Source: Bradyrhizobium sp. SSBR45G (lineage in GTDB: Bacteria > Pseudomonadota > Alphaproteobacteria > Rhizobiales > Xanthobacteraceae). From it: a stretch of DNA of 64,000 nt. The stretch covers positions 46,421 to 110,420 of the forward strand of contig NZ_BSCT01000030.1 of assembly GCF_030159255.1 (NCBI RefSeq), in the 5' to 3' direction. Made by a program: the position numbers and the translations under genes. The notes beneath the pieces were generated by a model. That model was not told where the DNA came from, made no database searches, and was given only the letters and a program-made list of their open reading frames with translations. The number at the start of each line of letters is the position of its first letter. Within the stretch, counting starts at the first letter, position 1. This document shows, piece after piece, positions 33,950 through 43,299 of the stretch.

Positions 33950-34504
33950 TCAGAAGCTCGCCATGATGGCGTCGACGGCGTCGACCTCGTCGACTTCCGA
34001 CACCGGTTCTGGATCGAACTCGATGTCGCCGTTGATGATGCCGCCGGCCTGCGACACCAGCGGCTTGACCCAGCCCGCGGCCTGTTCGGCGAGCTTGGCC
34101 TTGGTCGAGTCCTGCTTGGCCTCGCGCATGGCGGTGCCGACCGCGAGCAGGATGTCGGTCATGGTCTTGGTGAGGTGGTCGAAGCGGTCGCGAATCGCCG
34201 GCTCGGTCTGCTCATAGGCCTCGATGACCAGGTCGCGGGCCTTGAAATTGGTGTGCGTGAAATGTTCTGGATAGGTCAGGGGCGTCCACGCCAGGAAGTC
34301 CTCGGCGCATTCCGGGATATCGGGAATCATTTCGAGCAGCATGACCGCTTCGTTGAAATGATTCAGATAGTCGGTGGCGAGGCCGGTGCGCGGATTGATG
34401 TTGGCGGCGCGCAGAATTGCGGCGCGCGCCGGATCAATGGCGCTGCCCGCCGGTCGTTGGGTCGTGCGATCGGAAGGCACGGATTGGGTCGCCGCTGCGG
34501 TCAT
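33950..34504 (-). CDS. Conserved hypothetical protein of Rhizobiales type
   Basis: 184 residues. A variable N-terminus is followed by a helical core ('LNHFNEAVMLLEMIPDIPECAEDFLAW', 'YPEHFTHTNFKARDLVIEAYEQTEP', 'RFDHLTKTMTDILLAVG') and an acidic C-terminus (FDPEPVSEVDEVDAVDAI). I recall similar proteins only as hypotheticals in Bradyrhizobium relatives. The start may be ATG 34504 or the TTG at 34522; neither has a strong site. Confidence 0.7.
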   Translation of the reverse strand: MTAAATQSVPSDRTTQRPAGSAIDPARAAILRAANINPRTGLATDYLNHFNEAVMLLEMIPDIPECAEDFLAWTPLTYPEHFTHTNFKARDLVIEAYEQTEPAIRDRFDHLTKTMTDILLAVGTAMREAKQDSTKAKLAEQAAGWVKPLVSQAGGIINGDIEFDPEPVSEVDEVDAVDAIMASF

Positions 34505-34566
34505 CCGCTGCAGTCTTCTCAACCCCGGTTAAAAGGTGCTGAACACACGACGATTTGAGTGAGATT

Positions 34567-35337
34567 ATGTGTGGACGCTTCGTGATCACTTCACCACCCG
34601 CCGCGCTCAGGCAGATCTTCGGCTACGAGGAGCAGCCGAACTTCCCGCCGCGGCACAACATTGCACCGACGCAGCCGATCCCCGTAATTCTCCTGGATCA
34701 CGACATCAGGCATTTTCGCCTGATGCGCTGGGGCTTCATGCCGGCCTGGGTGAAGGATCCCCGTGGTTTCACGCTGCTGATCAATGCACGTTCGGAGACC
34801 GTACGCGAGAAGCCCGCGTTCAGGAATGCGATCCGGCGGCGCCGTGTGCTTGTGCCCGCTGATGGATATTACGAGTGGCAGATCATCGATGGCCGCAAGC
34901 GGCCGCTGTTCATTCATCGCAGCGATCGCGCGCCGTTCGGCTTCGCGGCGCTGGCAGAGACCTGGATGGGACCGAATGGCGAGGAGGTCGACACGGTCGC
35001 GATCGTGACGGCGGCCGCGCGCACGGACATGGCCACCCTGCATGACCGTGTGCCGGTGACGATCAGGCCGGATGATTTCTCGCTCTGGCTCGACTGCCGC
35101 AATGACGACGCCAGCGACGTGATGCACCTGATGGTCGCGCCGGAGGAGGGCGAGTTCGCCTGGTACGAGGTGTCGACGCGCGTCAACGCCGTCGCCAATG
35201 ATGACGACCAGCTGCTGCTGCCGATGACCGCGGAGATGCGTGCCGCCGAGGACGCGCAGCGCAAGCCGGCGAAGAAGGTTGCATCGCGCAAGACTTCAAC
35301 TGCGCCCGCGGATGACGGGCAGGGGAGCTTGTTCTGA
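34567..35337 (+). CDS. SRAP-family protein (YedK/HMCES), abasic-site DNA-protein crosslink
   Basis: 256 residues. SRAP proteins shield abasic sites in single-stranded DNA by forming a thiazolidine link through Cys2. ATG 34567 is chosen because it gives MCGRFV, putting the catalytic Cys at position 2; a TTG at 34555 would bury it. Other active-site parts are the Asn of 'HNIAPTQPIPV', Glu of 'GYYEWQ' and His of 'ATLHDRVPV'. The C-terminal ~35 residues are a Lys/Arg-rich tail (KPAKKVASRK) ending QGSLF, which resembles a sliding-clamp binding motif. Confidence 0.93.
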   Translation: MCGRFVITSPPAALRQIFGYEEQPNFPPRHNIAPTQPIPVILLDHDIRHFRLMRWGFMPAWVKDPRGFTLLINARSETVREKPAFRNAIRRRRVLVPADGYYEWQIIDGRKRPLFIHRSDRAPFGFAALAETWMGPNGEEVDTVAIVTAAARTDMATLHDRVPVTIRPDDFSLWLDCRNDDASDVMHLMVAPEEGEFAWYEVSTRVNAVANDDDQLLLPMTAEMRAAEDAQRKPAKKVASRKTSTAPADDGQGSLF

Positions 35338-35348
35338 GGGATCCATCG

Positions 35349-35930
35349 TCAGACGAAGATCGTCAGCGCCGCGCGCTGCAGCAGCATGATGGTCTTGGCA
35401 TCCTGGATGCGGCCGTCGTCGATCATCGCCAGCGCCTCGCCGATGCCGACCTCCAGCACCTCGATCTCCTCGCCCTCATGCGCGAGCCCGCCGCCGGCGC
35501 TGACGCGCATCTCGGGCTCGTAGGCTGCGACGAAGAAGTGGATCTTCTCGGTGACGACGCCCGGGCTCATGAACGCCTCAAATACATACTTGACGTCGTG
35601 CAGGCGGAAGCCCGTCTCCTCCTCGGCCTCGAGGCGGATGCGCTCCTCCGGCGAGGCGTCGTCGAGCAGGCCGGCGGCGGCCTCGATCAGCAGATCGTCG
35701 TAGCCGTTGAGGAAGGCGGGGTAGCGGAACTGCTTGACCAGGATGACGCTGCGCTGCGCGAGGTTGTAGGGCAGGATCGCCGCTGCATTGCCGCGCTCGA
35801 ACACGTCGCGGCTCTGCATCTGCCATGTGCCGTCGTCGCGCCGCCACTCGAACTTCGTCGAGGTCAGCGTGCCGTAATGGTCGGACAGCACGCGCCGCTC
35901 GTGGACGCGGATGCGGTCGGAGATGCTCAT
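35349..35930 (-). CDS. NudK-like Nudix hydrolase (GDP-mannose / ADP-ribose type)
   Basis: 193 residues. It resembles E. coli NudK (GDP-mannose hydrolase) more than other Nudix enzymes: the box 'GLLDDASPEERIRLEAEEETGF' in two parts corresponds to NudK's GLLD...PEVCIRKEAIEETG, and 'MSPGVVTEKIHFFVAAY' matches NudK's MSPGGVTELIHFF region. The box departs from the textbook pattern in the same way NudK does. It is first of a minus-strand series running with the acetyltransferase upstream (9-bp gap). Confidence 0.85.
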   Translation of the reverse strand: MSISDRIRVHERRVLSDHYGTLTSTKFEWRRDDGTWQMQSRDVFERGNAAAILPYNLAQRSVILVKQFRYPAFLNGYDDLLIEAAAGLLDDASPEERIRLEAEEETGFRLHDVKYVFEAFMSPGVVTEKIHFFVAAYEPEMRVSAGGGLAHEGEEIEVLEVGIGEALAMIDDGRIQDAKTIMLLQRAALTIFV

Positions 35931-35939
35931 GCTGGGCCT

Positions 35940-36395
35940 CTATTTCATGCCGGGCGTCGGCGGGCGGCCGTCGAGCCATTTCGAGAACACGACGCTGTCC
36001 TGCACGGCATAGTCGAGCGCCTGATAGAATTCCTGCACCTTGATGTTGTCGCCGCGCACCATCAGCATCAGCTTGGCGATGCCGCGCGCCCGCAGCCAGT
36101 CCTCGGCGGCGGCCATGATGGCGCGACCATGGTCGCGGCCGCGATGCTCGGGATCGACGCTGACGTAGTAGACCCACCCGCGATGGCCGTCATGGCCGAC
36201 CATGGCGGAGGCCGCGATGGCGCCGCCGCTGCGACCGACCAGCACGGTGGAGCTGTCGCCGCGGCGGGCGAGCGCGATGTCGGCGGCTGGATCGTTCCAC
36301 GGCCGCGTCAGGCCGCAGCGCTGCCACAGCGCGATGATCGCGGGCACGTCGGCACCAGTGATGTCGGAGATGGCGAGAGCGGGAGCAGTGTTCAT
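35940..36395 (-). CDS. GNAT acetyltransferase, YpeA-like
   Basis: 151 residues. GNAT fold with the acetyl-CoA loop 'VDPEHRGRDHGRAIM' (R/Q-x-x-G-x-A type) at residues ~80-95 and the terminal 'NIKVQEFYQALDYAVQDSVVFSKWL' helix and strand. It is close to YpeA in length and pattern; the acceptor is unknown. It is placed between the FAD dehydrogenase and the NudK-like gene, all on the minus strand with short gaps (9 and 15 bp), so an operon is likely. Confidence 0.85.
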   Translation of the reverse strand: MNTAPALAISDITGADVPAIIALWQRCGLTRPWNDPAADIALARRGDSSTVLVGRSGGAIAASAMVGHDGHRGWVYYVSVDPEHRGRDHGRAIMAAAEDWLRARGIAKLMLMVRGDNIKVQEFYQALDYAVQDSVVFSKWLDGRPPTPGMK

Positions 36396-36410
36396 AGCAG
36401 GGGCGCGAAC

Positions 36411-37838
<1,428 letters not shown>

Positions 37839-37856
37839 GGTCGGTCGCTTCCAGTG

Positions 37857-38858
37857 TTATCTCGGCGCGGCGGCGCGGCGCAGCCGGTCGTTGATGGCCT
37901 CGCCCAGTCCGTCGTTCGGGATCGGCATCACCGCAATGCTGCGCGCTCCCTTGGCATCGAGGTTGCGAAGATAGCCGAAAAGATGCGTCGCCGCCTCTGC
38001 CGGATCGGCCGAGGGCGACAGGTTGAGGATCGCGGCGGCCTGTCCGGCCCCGGGCAAGGTCGCGGCACCGAAGGCGAGCAGCGCCTCGCCGGGGTAGACC
38101 TCGGTCGCCTCCAGGCGTACGGCGGCGCGCGGGGCATAGTGCGAGGCGAGCATGCCCGGCGCCAGCGGCTGCTCGGCCGCATGCGCCTCTGCGGCGGCGG
38201 GCCGGGCCAGGGGCCGGCCGAGCACCTGCTCGATCGCCTCGCTCGGAACCCCGCCTGGGCGCAGCAGGGTGGGCTGATCGAAGCAGCCGATGATGGTCGA
38301 TTCGACCCCGACGTCGACCGCGCCGCCGTCGAGGATCAGGTCGATTCGCCCCGTGAGATCCGCCGCGACATGCGCCGCCGTCGTCGGCGATACGTGGCCG
38401 GAGATGTTGGCGGAGGGCGCCACCACGGCGCCGCCGAACGCCGCGAGCAGCGCCCGCGCGACCGGATGCGAGGGAATGCGGATCGCCACGGTGTCGAGGC
38501 CGGCGGTGGCGAGATCGGCGACGGGGCATCCGTCCACCTGCGCGACGACGAGGGTCAAGGGGCCCGGCCAGAACGCCGCGGCGAGACGCTCGGCCGCCTC
38601 ATCGAATCGGCCGATCCGCCGCGCGGCGGCGAGATCGGCGACATGGGCGATCAGCGGGTTGAACGCCGGTCGTCCCTTGGCCTGGTAGAGCCGGGCGATC
38701 GCCGCGGCATTCGCCGCATCGGCGCCGAGGCCGTAGACGGTCTCGGTTGGAAACGCCACCAGCCCGCCGCGCGCGAACGTCGCCGCGCCCGCCGCGATTC
38801 CGGTGGCATCGGCGGGCAGGATCATGGTCTCGATCGCGATGGTGTCTGGCGGGGGCAT
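37857..38858 (-). CDS. L-threonylcarbamoyladenylate synthase (Sua5/YwlC type)
   Basis: 333 residues. It makes threonylcarbamoyl-AMP for the t6A37 modification of ANN-reading tRNAs. The SUA5/YciO core is at residues ~10-200: 'GGLVAFPTETVYGLGADA', 'KGRPAFNPLIAHVAD', 'FWPGPLTLVV', 'AIRIPSHPVARALL' and 'PSANISGHVSPT'. The C-terminal Sua5 domain (residues ~215-333) is present, so it is the long form. ATG 38858 (MPPPDTIAIE) fits the family start better than the open frame upstream, which reads into non-coding sequence. Confidence 0.93.
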   Translation of the reverse strand: MPPPDTIAIETMILPADATGIAAGAATFARGGLVAFPTETVYGLGADAANAAAIARLYQAKGRPAFNPLIAHVADLAAARRIGRFDEAAERLAAAFWPGPLTLVVAQVDGCPVADLATAGLDTVAIRIPSHPVARALLAAFGGAVVAPSANISGHVSPTTAAHVAADLTGRIDLILDGGAVDVGVESTIIGCFDQPTLLRPGGVPSEAIEQVLGRPLARPAAAEAHAAEQPLAPGMLASHYAPRAAVRLEATEVYPGEALLAFGAATLPGAGQAAAILNLSPSADPAEAATHLFGYLRNLDAKGARSIAVMPIPNDGLGEAINDRLRRAAAPR

Positions 38859-39087
38859 CACGGGTACGGGGCGGCGGTGGCTTTGCGCGCCCGCTATAGC
38901 GGGCGGGGGCGTTCGAATGAAGCGCGCAAATCGACCGCTGAAATGCGCTGGCGCCGTGGCCGCCGGACAAAGTCCCATCACCTCAACCAGTTAACCCATC
39001 CTCTGGCGCCCTGCGATTTCGATGCGATTTCCTGCATGCTGCGCTTGCGGAGACGCAGACCCGAGGCTATAAGCCGGCTTCCCAAGT

Positions 39088-39164
39088 CGGAGCGTGGCTC
39101 AGCCCGGTAGAGCACTGCGTTCGGGACGCAGGGGTCGCAGGTTCGAATCCTGCCGCTCCGACCA
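39088..39164 (+). tRNA. tRNA-Pro (CGG)
   Basis: Cloverleaf readable by eye: acceptor stem CGGAGCG / CGCTCCG, anticodon stem CTGCG / CGCAG around the loop TTCGGGA with anticodon CGG (39122-39124), T arm with GGTTCGAATCC, discriminator A and encoded CCA at 39162-39164. It lies in the plus orientation between the Sua5 gene and the MarR gene. No attachment-site duplication is visible within the window. Confidence 0.97.
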
Positions 39165-39255
39165 TTTCCTGCGTGACAGCTCACGCATTTCCCGATGTCA
39201 CCTTGCACTTGCTACGCTGGCTCAGCGTAGCCCGATCAGGCGAGGTGTTCCCGAC

Positions 39256-39750
39256 ATGACAGCGCGCAATCAACGGAAGACGCCGGCTGCGCGGCAGACC
39301 GCGACCGCGTGGCGGCACGCCAATGTCGGCCGGCTGCTCAACAATGCCGTGAGCCGGTTCGAGTCGCGCGTCCTTGAGCTGATGGCCGCGAGCGGCCATG
39401 GCGGGACGCGGATCGCCCATGTCAGTCTCACCCGCAATCTCGACGTCGAAGGCACGCGGCTGACCGAGCTCGCGCGGCGGGCCTCGATGAGCAAGCAGGC
39501 GATGGGCGAGCTGGTCGATCAGTGTGCGGTGCTGGGGCTGGTCGTGCGCGAGGCGGATCCGAACGACGGGCGCGCGCGCCTCGTCCGCTTCACGCCGGCC
39601 GGCCTGAAATGGCTGCAGGCCTTTGGCGATGCCGTCGACGTGGCGGAGTCCGAAATGCGCCAGGAACTCGGCAAGGCGACGATGGACGCGATCGTGCAGG
39701 GCCTGTCTGCCTATGGCCAACGCTTCGATCCGCTGGAGGAGGATAGATAG
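39256..39750 (+). CDS. MarR-family transcriptional regulator
   Basis: 164 residues. Winged helix: 'NLDVEGTRLTELARRASMSKQAMGELVDQ' contains the recognition helix, and 'ADPNDGRARLVRFTPAGLKWL' is the wing with the D-x-R-A-R motif. The flanking helices dimerise. ATG 39256 is chosen; the open frame upstream runs into the tRNA. It lies 64 bp before the flavin monooxygenase on the same strand, and such pairs usually mean that an aromatic ligand frees the promoter. Confidence 0.87.
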   Translation: MTARNQRKTPAARQTATAWRHANVGRLLNNAVSRFESRVLELMAASGHGGTRIAHVSLTRNLDVEGTRLTELARRASMSKQAMGELVDQCAVLGLVVREADPNDGRARLVRFTPAGLKWLQAFGDAVDVAESEMRQELGKATMDAIVQGLSAYGQRFDPLEEDR

Positions 39751-39814
39751 TCAGGCTGCTTGACTATTCGGCCCGACGCCGTAGCATTCCCGCACATTGC
39801 GAGGGAGATGCGCC

Positions 39815-41500
39815 GTGACCACGCCCCTGACCGCCTCCGTCCTGATCGTCGGCGGCGGGCCGTGCGGGCTGATGCTCGCCAACGAGCTCGGCCGGCGCGG
39901 CGTGTCCGCGATCCTGATCGACGAGAAGCCGGGCACGGCCTTCAACCCGCAGGCCAATGCAACCCAGGCGCGGACCATGGAGCACTACCGCCGGCTCGGT
40001 ATTGCCGACGAGATCCGGCGCGCCGGCCTGCCGGCGGACTATCCGACCGACGTCGCCTATTTCACCCGCTACACGAGTTACGAGCTGGCGCGCTTCCAGC
40101 TGCCATCGGCAGCGCGTGCGACCGAGCTGGTGAAGGGGATGTCCGGCTCGTGGAGCGCGGCCGAGCTGCCACACCGGGTGTCGCAGAAATACGTCGAGGC
40201 GATCCTGCGCCGGCATGCGCAGGCGCTTCCCGGCATCACGCTGCACTACGGCCATCGGCTGGTCGGCCATGCCGCCGATGACAAGGGCATCACGGCCGAG
40301 GTCGCGGGTGTCAGCGACGGTGCGCGCTTCCAGGTGAAAGCAGATTTCCTGATCGGTGCCGATGGCCCACGCTCGGCCGTCCGCCAGTCGCTCGGCATCT
40401 CCTATGGCGGCACCACAGGCGTGCAGCGCGATTTCATGGGCGGCCGCATGCTCGCGGTGTATCTGCGCGCGCCGCAGTTCTACGCCAGCGTGCCGCATGC
40501 GCAGGCCTGGATGTATGTCTGCTTCAATCGCGACCGCCGCGCCTTCATGGCCTCGGTGAATGGAAGCGACGAATTCGCCTTCCACACCCAGCTCCGGCCC
40601 GGCGAGGATGAGAGCGCGATCACGGCCGATGACGCAAAGGTCGCATTCCAGCGCGCTTGCGGTGTGGCCATCCCGTGCGAGGTGCTGTCGCATCTGACCT
40701 GGACCGCCGGCCACGCGCTGGTCGCCGACAGTATGCAGCGCGGCCGGGTGTTCCTCGGCGGCGACGCGGCGCATCTGTTCACGCCGACCGGGGGGCTCGG
40801 CTACAACACCGCGATCGAGGACGCCGTCAATCTTGGCTGGAAGCTCGCGAGCGTCGTCAAGGGCATCAGCCCGCTGTCGCTGCTTGATAGCTATGCCGCG
40901 GAGCGGCGTCCGCTGGCGCTGCGCAACACCGACTATGCGCGCCGCTTCGCCGATTCGCTCGGCCTGTTCGCCGCCGCGCCCGAGATCGAGGACGCGACCG
41001 ATTCCGGAGCCGAAGCCCGCCGCATCGCCGGCGCCTATCTCGATCAGCATGCCCGCGCCGAGTTCAACATCCCCGGCATCACCTTTGGCGGGCGTTACGA
41101 CGGCTCGCCGATCATCGCGGCGGATGGGACGCAGCCGCCGCCCGACGCCGCCAATGTCTACGTGCCCAGCGCCTGTCCCGGCGGCCGCGCGCCGCATGCC
41201 TGGCTGGCGCAGGGTGTCTCGCTCTACGACACGTTCGGCTTCGAATGGACGCTGTTGCGGTTCGAGGGCTGCGACGTCGATGAGGAGTTGCTGCACGAGG
41301 CGGCGGGGCGGCTGCGCGCGGACGTGAAGGTCGTCACCCTGCCGCGCGCCTTGCGCGATCTCTATGAGGCCGATCTTGCGCTGATCCGTCCCGATCAGAT
41401 CGTGGCCTGGCGCGGCCGTGCGGCGCAAGCCGGTAGGCTGGGGCACGTGCTGGCGCAGGCGCTCGGCTGCGGTCCGCGCGCGGCCATCGACCCGCAGTGA
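39815..41500 (+). CDS. FAD-dependent aromatic monooxygenase (PHBH/MhpA-like)
   Basis: 561 residues. The FAD fingerprint 'VLIVGGGPCGLMLANELGRRG' is at residues ~10-30 in two parts. The second is 'DFLIGADGPRSAVRQSLGI', and the third 'GRVFLGGDAAHLFTPTGGLGYNTAIEDAVNL' is the FAD/NADPH motif with the GD dipeptide. A C-terminal thioredoxin-like domain (~430-561) is present, as in phenol and MhpA-type hydroxylases. GTG 39815 follows GAGGGAG by seven bases. The substrate is probably an aromatic or polyketide-like compound, under control of the adjacent MarR gene. Confidence 0.88.
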   Translation: MTTPLTASVLIVGGGPCGLMLANELGRRGVSAILIDEKPGTAFNPQANATQARTMEHYRRLGIADEIRRAGLPADYPTDVAYFTRYTSYELARFQLPSAARATELVKGMSGSWSAAELPHRVSQKYVEAILRRHAQALPGITLHYGHRLVGHAADDKGITAEVAGVSDGARFQVKADFLIGADGPRSAVRQSLGISYGGTTGVQRDFMGGRMLAVYLRAPQFYASVPHAQAWMYVCFNRDRRAFMASVNGSDEFAFHTQLRPGEDESAITADDAKVAFQRACGVAIPCEVLSHLTWTAGHALVADSMQRGRVFLGGDAAHLFTPTGGLGYNTAIEDAVNLGWKLASVVKGISPLSLLDSYAAERRPLALRNTDYARRFADSLGLFAAAPEIEDATDSGAEARRIAGAYLDQHARAEFNIPGITFGGRYDGSPIIAADGTQPPPDAANVYVPSACPGGRAPHAWLAQGVSLYDTFGFEWTLLRFEGCDVDEELLHEAAGRLRADVKVVTLPRALRDLYEADLALIRPDQIVAWRGRAAQAGRLGHVLAQALGCGPRAAIDPQ

Positions 41501-41570
41501 GGGACTGCCGTTCGCCGTCCGTAGCCAATCCGGCTGTGGCATGTCACATTGGCCGGCACATGTCGGTAGA

Positions 41571-42062
41571 ATGGGGCTGTGCGTGATCAGGTATCTTTCC
41601 GTCGTCTTGATGCTGATGGGCGTTGTCAGCGCAGCGCCGGCGCAGTCTCAGACCGTCCGCGCGAAGGAGTTCGCCGTCGGCCAGATCTGGTCGATCAAGT
41701 CTCCGACGCCGACGACGACAAAGATCGGGATCGGCCGCATCGAGACCCAGAACAAGCGTGTGATCATCCACATCTGGGCCTTCGACGTGCCGTTCACGGC
41801 GGCGGGCCCCGGTGCGCCGAAGACGACCAGGATCGCGCATATGCCGTTCGACAGGGCTGCTCTCGCGGCATCGGTCGATCAACTTCTCAAGGAGAAGGCG
41901 GCCGTGAACCCGGACCTGGACGCCGGCTATCAGCAGTGGCAGACCGCGAACGGTGGCGTCTTCACGATCGGCGTGGCCGAGGCGATCTCCGTTTCATTCG
42001 GCGCGTTGCAAGGCGCGGGATCGGGCGAGCGGCGTCCCAAAAACCTGAACGCCAAGAACTAA
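41571..42062 (+). CDS. Secreted hypothetical protein
   Basis: 163 residues with a signal peptide (YLSVVLMLMGVVSAAPAQS). The mature part is beta-rich ('FAVGQIWSIKSP', 'TKIGIGRIETQNKRVIIHIWAFDVPF') and ends with a Lys/Asn tail. I do not recognise the family. It lies 23 bp upstream of the AraC-type gene in the same direction, and the two probably share a transcript. The start may be ATG 41571 or GTG 41583. Confidence 0.65.
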   Translation: MGLCVIRYLSVVLMLMGVVSAAPAQSQTVRAKEFAVGQIWSIKSPTPTTTKIGIGRIETQNKRVIIHIWAFDVPFTAAGPGAPKTTRIAHMPFDRAALAASVDQLLKEKAAVNPDLDAGYQQWQTANGGVFTIGVAEAISVSFGALQGAGSGERRPKNLNAKN

Positions 42063-42085
42063 GCGCGCAAGAGTCGTTGAACACC

Positions 42086-43210
42086 ATGTCCCTCTCGGCT
42101 GTCGAACTCTGCGTCCACGGTGCGGCCTGCGGACTGTTTGTTCTGGCAGCCGGCCTGACCTGGCGCGATCGCCGCCGGACCCGGAGCGGGCCGTTGACCG
42201 CGGCGGTGCTGCTGGGCGCGGCGGCAGCCGCGGTCAATGCGGTGCCGGGGTTCTGGCAGGCTGCCGCCGTTTGGCGGGCGCCCGTACTGGCGCTGGCGGC
42301 CGGCAATACGGTCGTGTTCTGGCTGTGGGCGAAGGCCGTCTTCGACGATGAATTCACCCTGCAGGCCCGGCACATGGCCGTATGGGCGCTGTTCGTTGCA
42401 GGCGAACTGCTGAGCGCCTACGGTCCCCTGCTGTGGCCGAGGCTCGATCGGGTCGGCGACCTTGCCGACAAAATGGTGCAGATCGCGGGTCTCGGGCTGG
42501 CCGTGCTGGTGGTCGCGCAGACGATGGCGAATTGGCGCGGCGACCTCGTGGCGGGACGGCCGCGCCTGCGCGTCGTCGTCCTGCTCGGCAGTGTGACGTT
42601 CATTGCGATCGATGCCATCTACGGCGCGGGCCTCGGCGCGACCATGATCGCGCCGGATGCCATGTCCATCATCCGTGCCGGCGGGCTTTGCGCGCTCGCA
42701 GCTCTTGCGGCGTGGAGCCTGCTGCAGGTCGCGCCGGCCGGCACAGCCGCCAGCTTGCTGCCACGCGGCGAAGGCGAACCAGAAATCGCGCCTCCGTCGC
42801 GAACGGCCGACAAGGACGTCAATCCGCTGCTGCTGAAGCGCCTCGGCCAGCTGATGACCGAGGCGCGCATCTTCCGGCAGGAGCGGCTGACCATCGGCGC
42901 GCTGGCGGCCCGGCTCGCCGTTCCCGAGGAGCAGCTGCGGCGCGCCATCAATGACGGCCTCGGCTATCGCAACTTCAGTGCCTTCATCAATCACCACCGG
43001 CTCGAAGAGGCCAAGGCCGCGCTGGCGGATCCGGGCCAGCGCGAGGTCCCGGTGCTGACCATCGCGATGGATGCCGGCTTCCAGTCGCTCGGTCCGTTCA
43101 ACCGCGCCTTCAAGGCCGCGACCGGGCTGACGCCGACCGAGTACCGGCGCAAGGCGCTCGATCTGCCGCCGAGCGAGGCGCCGGACGTGGCCGATCGAAA
43201 AATCGGCTAG
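42086..43210 (+). CDS. Membrane-anchored AraC-type transcriptional regulator
   Basis: 374 residues. The N-terminal ~215 residues contain about six hydrophobic helices (VELCVHGAACGLFVLAAGLTW, AVWALFVAGELLSAYG, IAGLGLAVLVVAQTMANW and others). The C-terminal ~110 residues are the AraC double helix-turn-helix: 'RLTIGALAARLAVPEEQLRRAIN', 'NFSAFINHHRLEEAKAAL' and 'VLTIAMDAGFQSLGPFNRAFKAATG' with 'TPTEYRRK'. This is a regulator that senses a signal in the membrane. Target genes are not obvious; the serine hydrolase 89 bp downstream is a candidate. Confidence 0.87.
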   Translation: MSLSAVELCVHGAACGLFVLAAGLTWRDRRRTRSGPLTAAVLLGAAAAAVNAVPGFWQAAAVWRAPVLALAAGNTVVFWLWAKAVFDDEFTLQARHMAVWALFVAGELLSAYGPLLWPRLDRVGDLADKMVQIAGLGLAVLVVAQTMANWRGDLVAGRPRLRVVVLLGSVTFIAIDAIYGAGLGATMIAPDAMSIIRAGGLCALAALAAWSLLQVAPAGTAASLLPRGEGEPEIAPPSRTADKDVNPLLLKRLGQLMTEARIFRQERLTIGALAARLAVPEEQLRRAINDGLGYRNFSAFINHHRLEEAKAALADPGQREVPVLTIAMDAGFQSLGPFNRAFKAATGLTPTEYRRKALDLPPSEAPDVADRKIG

Positions 43211-43299
43211 CCGAAGCCGGGAATTCGGCGAGCCGGGGAGGTGGCTGCGATGCAGTCTCCGGTGACGCAGCCTCAGCTGCCTCTCGTCCGGAGACGTCC

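Noticed and set aside
39088..39164. tRNA-Pro as an integration target
   Set aside because: No integrase, no second copy of the tRNA 3' end and no foreign block beside it in this window.
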